Part shown: positions 25,921 through 40,198 of the stretch, piece by piece
How positions within the stretch are numbered: the first letter of the stretch is position 1
Layout of the letters: the number at the start of each line of letters is the position of its first letter
Source of the DNA: Eopsaltria australis
Lineage: Eukaryota; Chordata; Aves; Passeriformes; Petroicidae
NCBI GenBank assembly: GCA_034509425.1
Contig: JAVTVJ010000566.1
Span: 434,001-498,000 of the forward strand
Reading direction: 5' to 3'
DNA length: 64,000 nt
Notes under the pieces: model-generated
Told to the model about the DNA's origin: nothing
Database searches by the model: none
Seen by the model: only the letters and a program-made list of their open reading frames with translations
Translations under genes and position numbers: made by a program

Positions 25921-28305
25921 GTAAGTTGTTTCTTTTTCTTTTTCTCCCTCAAATCGAAAATTTGTTGTAACTTCATTTAATTCCAGAAAATTCCTGAGGA
26001 ATTCACTTTTACTGGTAAATACAATCTTGATTTTTGGCTTGGTGACTCCAGCCAAGGACACAGAAGTGCTCTATTCACTTCACCACACTCCTACCAGAGA
26101 TTTTTCCCACAAAGGGATGGTTTAAAGAGAGATTCCCTCGGTTAGGAAGATCAATCTGCTGTCTCTTTATGTTGTGTTATGTGAAATGTGGGTTCAGGGA
26201 ATGTGACAAATTCACATTTTACTGGTGGGTTGTGTGAGGGAGATGCTGAATCCCAGCACAGAAACGCAAGTGGTGCAGGAGGAGTTGGCACCTCTGCAAA
26301 CAGGTACCTCTGGCAGAATTCTGCATTCTCCCACAGCCCCCAGACCCTGGGGTTTTGGACTAAATGATGCTTCCCCTGTACTTGATTTAGGCAGCGTTTT
26401 TCCACAATTATAAATTTGTTCTTCATAAGGCAAACCCTCAATTTTGCAAACTAGAGTTGCTCAGGTAAAATATCAGCGTTATAGTCTGGAGTGCAAGTGT
26501 GGGGATGCAGAAATGAGAGTTCCAGCATTAATTGTGCATGGCTTAGTTATTTTTTTGGTCTATATAATTTTATAATCTCAACTTAATAAAATTATTAGAT
26601 CCAGGTGAAGTGCTGGTACTTTTGTCATTGTGTTTGATGTGGTGTGAATCTTATTTTATCCTTTTTTAATTGTGTGAAAATGCTCTGCCTTAGCAGTGAT
26701 GAGACTTTAATTTCCCTAACCAGGTGCTGGAGGGGGTTAATAATTAAATTTTGGAAACCATACATTTACATGATGTTCCACTTAGATGAGCAGGGATCCA
26801 GCCAGGGCTGTCAGGTAAGGGGCAGCACCAGATTATCTCAAGCTTTTCTTTAGTTAAAACTGCTCTGAAAGCCAGGCAGGCTGGGCTGGCTGAACTTCAT
26901 AATCTTGTTAAAATGGCATTGCCCAACTGCCACTGGTTGTATAAAAATTCCATTATTATTTTGTAAGTGGAAGGAAAAGCTGGTATTTATTCTGAATTTT
27001 CTCTTGAATAGCAAGTGATTCTAGTAACTTGCAAGTGCTGATACAGAGCATGTGCAATCTGTATTTTCATTTGTTACCTCTCTTGTTGCTGAAGGTTCAT
27101 TAGCCAAGGAGGGGAAATGAGGTATGATATTCAAACTATTGTAGAAAAAAGGGAAAATAGCACTCACTACCAAGTAAGTTTTGGGTTTATGAAGTAGCAG
27201 AACCAATAAAGAAAAATTAGTAAATATTTACTGTGAAATAGAGATTTGCACAGTGAAGTATAAGCTCTGTTTTGATTTTTATGATTGCAAGGAGATGCCT
27301 GAGCAAATTTGCTTTATGACAACAATAAATATATTCCAAATACATTGAGATTCGTTAGCAAGTTATTAGGGAAGAGAGAGTATCACACTTTTTTCTTTGC
27401 AACAAGCAAACATGGGAAACAGAAAGATAACAGGTGCACCCTGGTGCTTTGGGTGTCTGCTCACAGAACTCTCCCTCTCCTCTGTGTGTGGAACAGACTC
27501 AGAGCTCGATAGGAGAAGCACAAAGAAATGAATAACTCAGATAAAAAGGCTTTGCTGGTTTTCTGTGGGTCATGAAGGAAAATTGGAGCTCTGAGTTCTG
27601 TGAAGCTACTATGCAGAATACTACACAAACTTTTTTTAGATTAATCTTTTCATATTGAATCTTGAAAAACCTGAAATAACAACTGTTGCGTTAGGAAGCT
27701 TATAAAAATAATTGTGTTACACAAAGTGGCACTTGCACAGCTTTAATGCATTCAAAATATTATGTAAGGTAAACGTGGAAAGAAATTATTAAAAGGTTAG
27801 CTCTCTTTTCCACTGATAATTTCCAGGTGGTTGAGGTGATGAGTGTACCCCTAGTTCTCACATCCATATAAATGTTTGAGGGGCTCTTTTAGCTAAAACT
27901 GACCCAACTTGTGTCAAAATGTTCTATTTAGTGCCTATATTTTTTCAGTATAGAGCAGAATGAAAACATGGTCATAATGAGTGTGTGGGCAACTGCACCA
28001 CCAAGTATTGCAGAGTGCTCAGCATCACTTCTCCCTGACAGCAGCATTTTGTCACTGGTGCTTTAATGAAGGTTTTAATAGGTGCCACAAGCTGTGCAGA
28101 CCAAATATTGTGCTTGTCTTTCAAAGCACTGCAGATTCCAGCTTCATTTTCCCCCCAAACTCTTAAAACAAGTAGTCTATAATCTATTTGTCAGACATTC
28201 AAATGTCTGTGAGAGACTGAAAAGCCAAGACAGACTTACCAGAGAGGGAACTTTCTTAGTCATTCAGCTATTAAAAAAAGAAAAGCCTCCCCAAGGTTTT
28301 TGTCC

Positions 28306-28336
<31 letters not shown>

Positions 28337-28339
28337 TTT
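28306..28339. repeat. Poly-T tract interrupted by one C
   Basis: The run is followed directly by 'ccag' at 28,340-28,343, so it resembles an extreme splice acceptor. No donor or coding frame supports an exon. On the minus strand it reads as poly-A, but no retrocopy is recognisable beside it. Confidence 0.95.
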
Positions 28340-31300
28340 CCAGAGAAATAAGCAGAGTTTGAAATACTGTAATTTTCTCTATTTCTCAGTGTAATAGTTT
28401 CAATTTCTTTTGGGGAAGGCGAGCTGCCAGGCACAACCACACAATTCAGTGAGCTTGTGGAGATACAAAACTTGTAACTCCCCAAAACAAACCTTCCTAA
28501 AGCCTTCAGCCTCTCCCACCCCATTCCAGAAGGACAAAATGAGCTGAATCCCTGGATTCCTGTGTGTTTAACTTCCCTCCCAACCACGGCTGGGGCTGCA
28601 CACATGGAAGGTTTTGCTGTTTGCAGTGATGAGCACAAGGCACCTGCTGTGGTCAGAGCTTGGCAGGAGCTTTAGGCAAGAGCCAGGAGGTCCCGCTGCT
28701 CTGGGGATGCTCTGGGAATGTGTCTGCTGAGCCCAGGAACCCATGAGGATTATTTCTTCTCCAAGGCAGCTGCAGGTGTTGTCCTCTCCTGAAGATGTTC
28801 CCACATGATATCCTCCCTGGTTTTGTTTTGCAGTCCCTGTGTTTTATTGGAGTTATTAAGGAGATCCTTTGGGCTGTGCTGTTGTTTCTGTGCTGCTCAG
28901 CACTGAAATGCCAGCTGGAACTGGGTATGGAAAGCTGGAGAGATGGTTTTATCTCGTGTAGCTACAGCTGCTTTCCCCTCCTGGCCTGTAAATGCAGGGC
29001 ACTGGGAAGCCACTGGAATTTTGGGCTTTTCCAGTAGGGAGAGAATCTTTGGCAAACAGCTTTTGTCACTTGTGCCACCTCCACCGGGGGCAAAGAGCAA
29101 AGCACGGGGCTCCAAGTCTCACCTCACTGCAATTCCCAGCACCAATTATCCATCAGCTCATCCCAAACAATGGGAGATGTCACCAAAACCTGGTTTGCAG
29201 GTGTGATGTCAGAGACAGCCCCATCCATCAATTCCTGGGCCACCTTTGTCCCCTGGATCTGAAGGGGAAGAAGAGCCTGTTCCATCTTCTGTCACTTGGG
29301 AATGGGAGGATGCTCCCTCAGAGGGGTCGTGCAGAAGCAGAGCAGATCTGGACCTACAACAACCTGAACATTCATCTTTGCCCCAAAAAATTAAAGATCC
29401 AAATACCTGTGAATGAATCTGAACTCTTCCTCCTTTGAAGAGCAAACTTCCTTTAATGAAATAGTCTTTTCCTGCTTTCTGATGTTAGTGACATTTTATA
29501 ATCACACAATTACTGCTCCATTTCAGTTTTGTGTTATTTTCAGAGGTCAGGAAGGGTAATATTCCTACATAACCATACTCAGGGAGAGGGTAACAGCTGA
29601 CAGGAGCTCTTGTATGGGGTTCTCATCAGTAGATCTTGAAGAGCATTAGAAAAACCTGGATTTTTATCTCTGTTTTAAAGGTGATGGGAACTGTGGCCCT
29701 GTAAGGTTGTTCAGCATGGCTGTGCAAAGCTCTCCATGTGTTCTATTGCCTAAACATCCCATCAGACTCCTGAGCAATAGATTAAAATATTGTGTGGAAA
29801 CACAAAAGCCAAAAAATTTAATGGTATCTTAATGGAATAAAATTGAGATTTTTTTTTAACCAAAAAAATGGAACCTATTCCTGCTGAATTCTGTATGATA
29901 TATTCTGTTCAAATCGTCTCTTGGTGGATTAACATGAAGTTAATACATGATGTCAGTTAATTTTCTGATTAATGAGTGTTACCCTGGGATTTAAGTAATT
30001 CTCACCTGTCTTGCTGTGACCTGGCTGTTAAAAATGGCAAAGACCATCAGTGCCAGGAGCTGCTTTTCCTTTTCCTCTCTGGCAGAGAACAGGGGGTGCT
30101 TGTGCCCCCAGGATTCCAAAGAATTGAGGAACCTTGGGGAGGAATAATCAGCTGAGACTTCAGTGCCTGCTCGAGGGACAGGAGGAAATTTATTTAATTT
30201 ATATCAGTTTATAAATTAATATGGTTTCTGTGTGGCTGTGGGAGCCAGGCAGGACAATTCCTGCCATGTCCAGGAAGTAAAGTTTCCATGGAATTGTCTT
30301 ACACATTAGGACAGGATTGAAATATTTTATTTTCTAAATCAGATTTTAATACTGTGTTACTAATTACTGATGTCATCATTTTCTTTTCTTTCTTACTACT
30401 TTTGATACACTTTTCTGATTTAGAAATCTTTGGAAATATTGACTATATCTGAACAGATAAGAGCTCATAGTAATGATGAAAATATTTTTATAATATTAAT
30501 TTTATTATAGTTTTTAAAAAGATATATATTTTTTAGTTTTGCATGTTGGGAATATTTCCTTTTCCTGCTTATTTAGTGGATTTGCTTCACTGTCACCAAA
30601 AAATCTGCTTTGAGGATTGGCATGAAGTGGTTCATTGTATATTTTGAGTGTTTCTCTGGGGTATTGTTCAGTAATTTTTTGGAAAAAAGGTGTTTTTCAG
30701 AATTTCTGCACTGACCACCTTTGTAGGCACAAAGGGGGCTCCTTGCAGGTGCTGATGGACACATTTCCCTCCCTGAAGAAAGGCAAAGTGCTCCAGGGAG
30801 CAGCTGCAAATGAGAAATTCCTCCTGACTTTGGAGCAATCCTTGAGAATACCAATAAATTGCTTGTGATCAATTAAGAGCTGCTCTCCACGAATGGAAAT
30901 TCATGTCTGCTCTTTGCTGCTTTGGGGTTTTCCTTTGATGATACAGGGTTTTGTAGGTATGTTCTTGGATTTCTACTGGCTTCTGGCTTCTCCTGGAGCC
31001 CAGATTTCTGCTGGTTTCTCCTAAAGCAGAGCACAGAAATGTGAATTTTCTTAATGTGACACACACGGGGCTGAGTACAATTCAAATGCTAATATGTAGA
31101 AAGCAAATCTCACCGAGGAGTCTGTTAACATTTGTCTTAATTCACACTTGATTTCAAAGGATTTGTGCCAAGCCTTGACTGATACTCAGAGCGTTCTGCA
31201 CTGTACAAATTCACCCCTGAAAGGCACAGAGAAGCATTTCCCTTTTTGCATAGTTGAAGCCTTTTGATCCCACGGAAAAGAAAACTTTTCCTTAAGTGAC

Positions 31301-33770
31301 CCCACCTGAGCTTGCCTTGCTGATTCCTCCACTTTCTCTCACATTCCCGTGTTAAATTTCCCCTTTTCAGGAAGAAACTGAGCTGAATATATCCAGCAGA
31401 GTCTGGATGGGGGATTTATTTTCACAGCTGATTTTATTGCTTTCCTGAGTGCTGGGAAGTCTCTCCTTGACTTTTCTGTTCTTTCCTCTCTTTTCCAGTT
31501 TGCCCTGCAAGTGCAGCTCCTCTCTGAGAGCTCAGATCATCCCGAGCTCCTTTTAGACTAAACACAAGTTCCTTTTTCACCTGGTCCTTATTAAAATGCC
31601 TATTGAGCTCACAGATCCTGTCCAGCAGCTCTAAGGTCTGTGTTTTTCCTGCTCTTAGTCATGGCTGTTGGAATTCCCTCGACTTCAGGGATTGTGTTCT
31701 CTCACAGCAACACAGAGGTGGATTCTCTGTTTGCTTTCAGTTTGCTGAGCCAATCATTTCCTATTTCAATCCATTTTTTCCCCTGGGGAGTTCATCCAAG
31801 CCAGGGATATTAACACCTATCCTGAATGGGTATTTGATGCTGCCCAGCTTCTGCAGGGTTCTGTGATCCACTGTCCTTCCTGTCTGGCTTTTCCTGAGCT
31901 GGAGATTCCCTCAGATGCACCTGGAGAGGAATTTGTGAGTGCTTCAGGGTGGCACCTCCCTCCATCACCTTGGCCAACTTCAGGCTTGGCCCTGACTTCA
32001 GGCTCCTGCTGTCCTTGTCCCTTCCATGTCCCTGTCACATCCCAAGGCACAGGTTTTGAATTCTTTGTCTCCTCCATCATTTGCAGCGTTTGGATGGATT
32101 GAGGGACTCGTTCCCAAATCTCCTTTTAGATTTCCCCACAATCTCTCCCTGCAGATGTTGGTGCTTCAGTGCTCAGTGAAGTGATGCTTTGCTTTTTGTG
32201 TGCTCAAGCAACACATGGTCTGCAGCCAGCTCCTGGAACTCACAAAGTATTTAAGAATATGTTTAAATGCAGGGTCTTACAGAAAATGCAAATTTATTAC
32301 TTCTCACTTGATTCTCACAATAGATTTCTGGAGAGTGCTCTGAGGCTTTTTTTCCTTGGTGCTATCACTACTTTGCCTTCATGCTTATGCTGATTTTCCT
32401 TCTTTGCCAGAGCCCCATAACACTTTTTATCAGTAGCTTACAATTTCCTGCCACCTGTGGTGGAATATATTTCTTCATTATGAGCTTTTTGCTGCTTCCT
32501 CAAGTTTTGTCTTTGATTAGCTGCTATGGAATTTTTACATATCATCATCACTTGTCCTGCAAAACTTGATGATCTGATAGATATGAAAATTGCTGCTTCC
32601 AGCTTCTCTTGGCCCAGGTCATTTAGAGCCAGTTCTGATACCAGCACTGACCTGAACTGGTGCTAAATCCAGTGCAGGAGAATGTGGTGGAAAGCTGGGT
32701 TTTGTAGAGTTTTTTTGGGATTTGTTCTCGTGGTTTTTTCCTCCTTCCCTTAAAGTGAACGAGCACTGGAAATGCCAAAGCTGGGATCAGTGACTTACCT
32801 GAACTGGGCTGGGATCTTAATTTTTTTGAAGTCTGAATTTGGTGGACATTTTCTTAATCTTATTTGCAGCAACTTTACATCTCTGTTTTAGAATCTGTTA
32901 TAATTTTAAGGGTCTCTTTAAAAACGAGAACATTTAGCAGAGGTTTGTCACTCACTATTAAATCTTCCTGGAATGATGTGCTGCAAATTCTTCTGCTCAG
33001 ATCTGAATAGAAGAGAGCATAAATTACACGAGCTCCTATCTTTATAAATGCAAACATAGATCTTGGTTTTGTCCATTAAATGGGCTTTTCTGGACTCAGT
33101 TTAAAAAAGAAACCCACTTTTTATTGCGGGAACAGCTGCCCAGCTCCTCCTCTGTATCAGGTAGTTCCTTCTCTCCACCAGCATCATCTGGGCTGAGGAT
33201 AAAAACTGAATTTATCAGAGTGTGATTAAAGGAGCATGTGTGTACATGAAGGCAAATGTAAATTTCCAGCATCAGAAAGAGGGCTTGGCAAGTGCAGATG
33301 TGTGGCTTAAACGCTGTAGGAGGAGAGGGAAGGAAGGGTTTTGTTTCTTTGTGCTGAGCTCTGCTGGAGCAGCTGCTGCGAGCTCTGCAGCAGAGCTGAA
33401 GTGGCTGAAGGTGAAGCTGCTCCTGTCTGGGGTGCAAAGATCCAGCTGATCCTGCTGGGAAAGCACTGCCCAGGGGGAATGCTGAGGGAAAGAGGGAAGA
33501 ATCATTTCCTATAATCTTTATTGATGTTTGTATCTTTACGTTTTCTAACCTTACCAAGCCCCTGGGATATTAATTCCAGCTTGGAGGGGGATGAGTCCAT
33601 GTTCATCTTTAGAAATTTGTGTAAGGCAGGAGAACCCTAAAAGCCTGGCCATGAAATGATCCCTGGCACTGCTGGAAAAGCTGTAAGGATCACCCCAAGG
33701 GGTGTCCTTGTGCCCTCTGCTCCCAGGTCCTTCTGTCACCCTCTGGGCTGCTCTGGCTGATGGCCTGCAG

Positions 33771-33857
33771 GTTTGTTTGGTTGTTTTGAAGTTTTGGTTT
33801 GGGTTGGTTTCTGTTGTTGTTGTTGTTTGGTTTGTTTGGTTTGGCTTTTTTTTCCAA
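33771..33857. repeat. G/T-rich low-complexity tract (GTTT, GGTTT, GTT units)
   Basis: The + strand here is almost free of A and C and is made of 'tttgg' and 'gtt' units, including a (GTT)5-like core near 33,814. Peptides read from it are artefacts. Confidence 0.92.
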
Positions 33858-36789
33858 ACCTCACTGCTGAGGAATTCTTCCTTTCCCATCAATCCCACAA
33901 GTTCCTAGTCCTGCTGGAGCAGATGGCTCACCCCTGGGAATGTCTCTGTCAGTGGTGCTGGAGAAACAGCACCGAAATGGAAATGAAATCAATGCCCATC
34001 CCAACTAAACTCCTTTCTTTCTAGTGTGCAGGCATTTCTCCCCTCAGTGATTCCTGGGGGAATGACATGGCCATGGAGCCTGTGAGAGACTCAGGGACCT
34101 GCTGAATCCTCATTTTCTCATCAGCTTATTTTTAATTTTTCCTAAAACCCATCAAGTAGCATTCTTGAAAATCAGCAATGTGCAGTTTGTGGGGAGAACT
34201 AGCAGCAGATTCTTTCTTTATGGTGAGAGTTTAACAAGGAATCCTCTTTTTTCATATCCAGTTCCTGACAGACTTTCTGGATCAGAAGTGGCACCTGAAC
34301 CAGAGCTTGGAGCCACCAGGAGTGGGTCCTTTGTGGGATGATTTGGGGAATTGTGGAGAGAGGTTGGTTGGTGGATTTTGAAGGGCAGTGGGGTTGCTTT
34401 TTTGAACAGATCAGACCAGGCTGTGATTTTTGGGAAATCTGGTGAATGGACAGCCAAGAAGGTCCTGTCAGAACAAAGGGTGGGTGCTCAAGGTTCTCTG
34501 ATTGAAAGAAAGAAAGGAAAGGAAGGAGAAAACCAACCTGAGGCAATCAAATTGCAGAGCCAGCCCAACTGTTTCAGTGTTTCAGACTAAATGGTAGCAA
34601 ATAGGGATTGCAAAGACTAAAGCAGGGGACTGCAAGGGCTCAAACATGAGATTATTAAGGATCAGAGAATTTTCTATCTTGTCTTCATGGAGTTTGAATT
34701 AATTTTGGTGAGATGTAGATGTGTAAAAAGTAAAATTAAAAAAAAAGAGAAGCTGAAAAAATAATTTGACTGAATCTGTATCTGAAAGAAAAATGGCAGA
34801 AACAGAAACCCCTCCAAATCATCATTACACTTTGAATATTGAGAGTATAAAAAGGGCTTTAAAGCACTGGGTTTTTTTGCAGCTGTGTGTGTATGAACAC
34901 ACAGGGGTGTTGCTGTGCCTGTTCATCCCTGCACTGCTGGAGTTCAGCACCAGCCCCAAGGTACAGCAGGATTCAAACCTGTGAAAAGCTTCAGTTGTTT
35001 CCCATCTGGAGGCTCATTTGAATCCTTTGATTTTGCTGCAGAAACCTTGACTCTTGTGATGATGTTGGGTTTTTTTTCCATACAATTTACATGTGATGAG
35101 ACTTTGTTACTTCTGTGGTCAAATTTGAGTAAAACACAGAAAATTTTCATACTACAAATTTAAAAAGCGCATAATTTAGATTTTTTTTTCACTTTGCTTA
35201 CAAAATGCTTGTTGTGCTCACAAAATACTCTCCCTTTATACGACATTTTAAGTTCTTGTGATGGTGGCTCAGTCCTTGTCTGTTAGGAGCTGGAAACTGG
35301 TTTGAATGATTCATTTTGAGCATCTATTTTGGGGCCACTCGCATCATCCTGGATGTGGCTTCCCATGAAATGGATGGGAAAATGGAAGTTTATATCCCTC
35401 CTCCACCCAGCAACTGCAATGAAAATCCATAACACTCGAGCAGGAGACTGGCATTGGGATCTCTTTAGGAAGAACAGGCTTTAAAAATACAGCAGGGAAA
35501 AAACCAAGGCAGGATCCCAGGAATGAGGAATGGGGGATATGGAGGAAATCCTGTGGGCAGGATCCAAAGTCACACTTGGCTTTGAGCCACAGATGTTTGA
35601 AGAGAAAATCAGCCAAACGAGCTGAAATGAAATTAAAACCGCAGCAAGGCAGGAGAGAAGCTCTGCTTGTGTTCTCACACGTTGAGGAGGAAGGATCTGC
35701 TCCCAACTGGGGTTTGGGGTTGTTGGGAAGGATGGAGAAGGAAGGGAGAGAGCACAGATCTACCATTAGAGCTCTAAAAGACAACCAGAGAAGGTCACTT
35801 TCCAAAGAGAGGAGTCAGATGTTTTATAAAACAGGATTTTAAAAAAATATATAAACTTTTGCACTGGGTATCTGGGTAACAGTCATGTCGTTTTCATTTC
35901 TGTGGCTGCTGGCTCAAAGTTGCTGCCAGCCTGTTCCGTAGTGTGTAAAATTCAGTATCACGAGCAAATGAAATGCTGTGACAATATTTATGATGAGTAT
36001 TTCTAAAGCACAGAACCAAAATGCAGTTTTGCTCATGTACAACCAAAACACAGCAGTGAATTGCAAAAAGTTTATTGCAGTTTTGAACGAGCAGGGAATT
36101 TAATGAAATTTCTGTTACATGGGGCTTGGTTCCTGCTTGATTAATGAGAAATAATCTATATTTCTCAATGCAGGATGAAATAATGTCTAAAAATACAATT
36201 TTAGTCATATTTTTCATGCAAACTGTGAACAATATAGTTTAAGGGTTTTGTTTCATCTCTCTGCAGCGGTTTTTTTTTGTTTGTTTATAGGTTGGAGCTG
36301 TAACTTAACCCAGGCAAAAGCCCTGCCATGTTACACTTGCCCAGTTTGCCCAGTCAGCTGTGAATATTCACTTGTTTTGTGGGCAGATGGGATTCCAAGT
36401 CCGTGCAGAAATCCTGTCAGAAGCATTTCCTTTTGTTCTTCTTACGTTTCAGTTCTTTCCAGAGCTCTCCTTCCACTGGGGCCATGTTTAGTGTGGGGAA
36501 TCTGTGTTCTGCAAAATATTGAAAGGTGAATGGAGAGGGAGCAGAAGAACTTTGTCTGCTCCAGGCCGTGAGGATTCCTGGCACGTCCTTGGTCTGCTCC
36601 TGTGTTCTGGGTGGTGATTCCTACCTGGGTGAGAGGAAGTTTGGGCTCTTCAGAGTTTTGGGTGGGCAGGGATCAAGGTTTGCTGTGTGGAAAGCAGGAA
36701 CCGGTCTCAATGAGGAGCAACTTTGTGCTCAGCTTTGCCACCAATCCATGAGCTGTCCCCACGTAAATCCTGGACTGCTGTAAAAGAGA

Positions 36790-37200
36790 GGTTTTCTTCT
36801 ATTAAAGCTTTAATAAATCCAAGGAATTATTATTTATAATTGGGCCCTTAGCAGTTATTTTACAATGCCAGTCCCATGGAGTTCTAAGGCAATGCAATCC
36901 GCAGTATTTATAGAAATTCATTAAACATCACACCTGTTAATTCTCCATCAAATTGAGGGCAAGGAACCAAAGCAACTTAAAATGAAGAAAAACGACTCTG
37001 CCATGAGACCTTAATGATTCTTTACATGTCTTAAATACATTCCCTGGGATTATTCTGCTAATTTTCTACCTGTAATGGTTTGTTAAATGAACTTATAAGG
37101 TGGTGTTGTACATTAGACTGGAAATTGTTTGGTGCTGGAGTTGTCTGCTTGTGTGAATTTTGACAGACAAGATGTTATTTTCCATAATATCATTTATATA
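36790..37200. promoter_or_regulatory. Candidate AT-rich conserved element
   Basis: Unique AT-rich sequence without simple-repeat character, dense in ATTA/TAAT cores, with 'ggcaatgcaatccgcag' near 36,890. Only two CpGs are present, so the composition argument is weak. It is included because its texture differs from the flanks. Confidence 0.2.
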
Positions 37201-40198
37201 TCAGGAGTAATTCTGCCATCCAGGATTTAACAGCTCCTTCTTGGCTAAAATTTGATTTTTGTGATTTTTGCCTTTTTCTAAAGTGGTCCTTTCACTCATT
37301 TTCTGGAATAGAAGGAAATTCTCCTAGCGGCATTTCTTTATGAAACTCTCTTGTGAGGAGAGCTCCTATTGCAAAATGCCTGATATCTTTACTGCAACTG
37401 ATCTGAAAGTGCAAAAGGTCAAAAATGTCCTGATGTGGTTTGGAAATCCACGTGTCAGACCAGCACATTTCAGAAGAACTCTTGGGGCTTTGTAGAAATT
37501 GCATTTTTCCTTTTGATTTTAATTTTATACCTGGAAAGGATTAAGGGAAGGATTCGGCTGATGGCTGAGTGGTAAAGCAGAAGATATTTTTAGAATGGAA
37601 ATCCATCTTGGGAAAGATTGGGACTCAGAGGGATGTGGTATGAGGAAATATTTATATTGTTTAATTACGAGTAATAATTAGTGAGTGATGTAGAAAAAAC
37701 GTTTTTTGTGAATTTTTCCCCATCTCCTATGCCAGATCTCCATGTTTATTTGCTCCTGGTTAGTGCAGTATTACCCCTGACCTTGTTCCCTACTGGAGAG
37801 ATATCTCACAGCAGAGTCTCATCTAACCCAAAATATCATTTCCTAGAGAGCAATATTGAGTCATTGATAGTTACTCACTCTGCCTTTCCATCTCCCAGCA
37901 TTTTGCCAGAGCTGCTCCCTGGTGACAGTGACCTTGCAAGATGACAGATTAATCCCAGTGTCTGGGAGATTGTGCAGGCTGCTCTTGTACAATATGTGTA
38001 CACAAAGTAGAATATTCTTTAATACATCAAAGCAATTTAACTTTGACCAACCCAAACTCAAACGCAGGAGAAGCTTTAAAAACTCATCCTTTTTTTCCCT
38101 GCTCTTAAATCCCTCCTGTCACCTGCAAATCCTTTGCCTCCAACCTGCTCAGTGGCACAATGGAGCAGCATTCATGGAATTCTTGCACTGCCTGGCTGCA
38201 AGATCCACCCAAAAAGTGTCACAAATCTCACAATGAACGAGTCTGTGGGGTCCAAATGTCAAATTGTTGATGTCACCTGTCGGGGGGAGCCTCATTTCAG
38301 GACAGTGGAACTGGGCTCTCCAGGTACCTCTGGGAGAGGCTGCCTTCAGTAGCTGCTCTTGGAAAAGCAGCCACAACACCTCCAGCCCTCCTGGATCCTC
38401 CCCAAAATCTCTGTGACGGCTTAACTGCTCTGATTTTAATCCAAATGGCTTTTGGGAAACTGCTTCACTGTCACTGATTAATGTGACGATTTTTAACTGG
38501 GATTTTTTAAATGGAATTTAGGGAAGCTTTTTAACCATTTCCACAGCCCTAATGAAAACCATTCCAGAGTTTCCAGCCAGCCTGTTTTGGTTTGGGTTTG
38601 TTTGTTTGTTTTTAACTGATCCATATAAATTGGCTGCTATTAATACATGGTACAAAAGGTGCTGAGAGGAACATATTAATAACTGGGAGCACATAACTTC
38701 ATTAAACATTAACTTTGCAGTTGTGACTGAGCCAATGCGTATTCTGTTTGCTATTGTGGGAAATATTAGTGAAATATTAGTGAGAAGTAACTACAACAAA
38801 AGGCTGCAACTTCTGAGTGATACAGATAATTCTTTTTTTGTGCACACCATGGAGTTTTCTGAGCAGAAGTGTTTCATGTTTGATTTTGCCCATCAAATAT
38901 GCACTCTACGTGTAGATGTTCTCCACTGGGACACTGCAATTGAGTTTAATAACTTGAAATCAGAAGCACTTTGTGGTCAGAGAGGACCATCATCCATGGC
39001 ACAATTTTCTTTTTGTGGAAGGGGATGATTTACCTTTGTGAGGTTTGGTGGGGTTGGAACTTGTGGCTGGTCCATCACAGTTTCAGCTGGTGGAAAACTG
39101 GGCTTTGGCCTTTTTTATTTCACCTCCAGGGTCCCTGTCCTGTCCTGCTCTGGTTCCTGCCCTCACCTCTGAGCTGATTCAAATTCTGCTGAGGCTTCAA
39201 GGAGTCCATGGTGGGAACAGCCTATCCAACACCTAGAAGTTGAAAGAAAAGGACTTAGAGAAGTTTCATTCTTTAAAATGTATGATGTAGCTGATTCTGT
39301 CAGAACTCCTTAATGTAGCAGATGTGCTGCATCCTTCCCAGGGCCAGCAGCCATTCCATAAGATCACAGGTAATTTTAGCATTGAGATTAACACCCAATG
39401 AATATTCTGTGGTTAATGCACTTTCAGCTACATTTGCATTAAAAGGAAAGGCTTCAGTTCTTCATGATTTCTCTCATTCCTCTTTATTTTTCTTTAAGAG
39501 GTGTCATTATTGCAGAAGGCAAATTCAATGTGACTTTGTGAACTTAAATGTGTCTTTGAGCTCTTGCACCAGTTGGGATTTTCTTAGTCCTGTAGCTGAT
39601 GGAATGGCAGTGATAATGGCCCAATGGAGTTTTAGTTGCGTTTCAGATCCATGAAGGAATATTTGCTGACAAAAGCAGAAAAATAATCTCATTCCCAGCT
39701 CCTTGAGCATCACTTCTTTCCTGCATTTAACCCCACAGTGAGCTGGCTGAGAAAGGGGAAAAAAAGCAGAAACAAAGCAAAAGCAGAGCTTCAGGAAGGC
39801 AGAAATGAAATTTCTGTACATCCAGGTCTCTGAAATGAATGGCTCTGAGTGAAAACAAGCTCCAGTGGTCCCACAAGAGGAGGAGGAGGAGGATGGGGCA
39901 CAGCTCTCTGGCAGGATCTGCTCCTGGATCTGCTTGGGTGTGCTCCATTCTGCCTCTAAGAGATGCTCAGCTGCCAGACTGAAATATTGCACGGTTTGCT
40001 CTGTCAAAGAGTGCTGAAAGGAACGTGTAGAATCTGCATCCAAGCAGAAACGAAACAAAAATTAAGAGTCTTCTATTGTGAGATTGTCCTGGATGAGAGA
40101 GTAGTGTGGCTCTCACAGAGACATTAATTTGTCACCTCTGAGTGAGAAATCTGAGTGCACAGAGCCTCCAGAGCAGGAGCAAGCACACAGCTCCACAC

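Larger units (their letters stand above)
25921..40198. other. Long unique non-coding stretch, intergenic or intronic
   Basis: No gene, transposon or RNA is recognised in 14 kb. There are many short open frames; the longest, 177 codons on the minus strand at 39,525-40,058, has no recognisable domain and is near the length expected by chance. CpG is very rare in places: only one occurs between 39,001 and 39,660. Simple tracts at 28.3, 33.8 and 38.6 kb and a possible conserved patch near 36.8-37.2 kb are the only structures seen. Confidence 0.5.

Noticed and set aside
26725..26815. Interval bounded by an acceptor-like CCAG and a donor-like GTAAGG
   Set aside because: Weak pyrimidine tract, an early stop in the first frame checked, and no CpG or compositional support.
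28306..28343. Very long pyrimidine tract ending in CCAG, like a splice acceptor
   Set aside because: No open frame or credible donor downstream; more likely a poly-T microsatellite.
32780..32830. Strong donor-like site on the minus strand (CAG/GTAAGT)
   Set aside because: No acceptor or open exon could be paired with it; single donors occur often by chance.
34941..34965. Half of an REST/RE1-like site (TTCAGCACC)
   Set aside because: The second half does not match, so binding is not supported.
39525..40058. Minus-strand open frame of 177 codons, the longest outside repeats
   Set aside because: No recognisable domain or exon signals. With roughly 6,000 stop codons expected over six frames of 64 kb, about one frame of this length is expected by chance.
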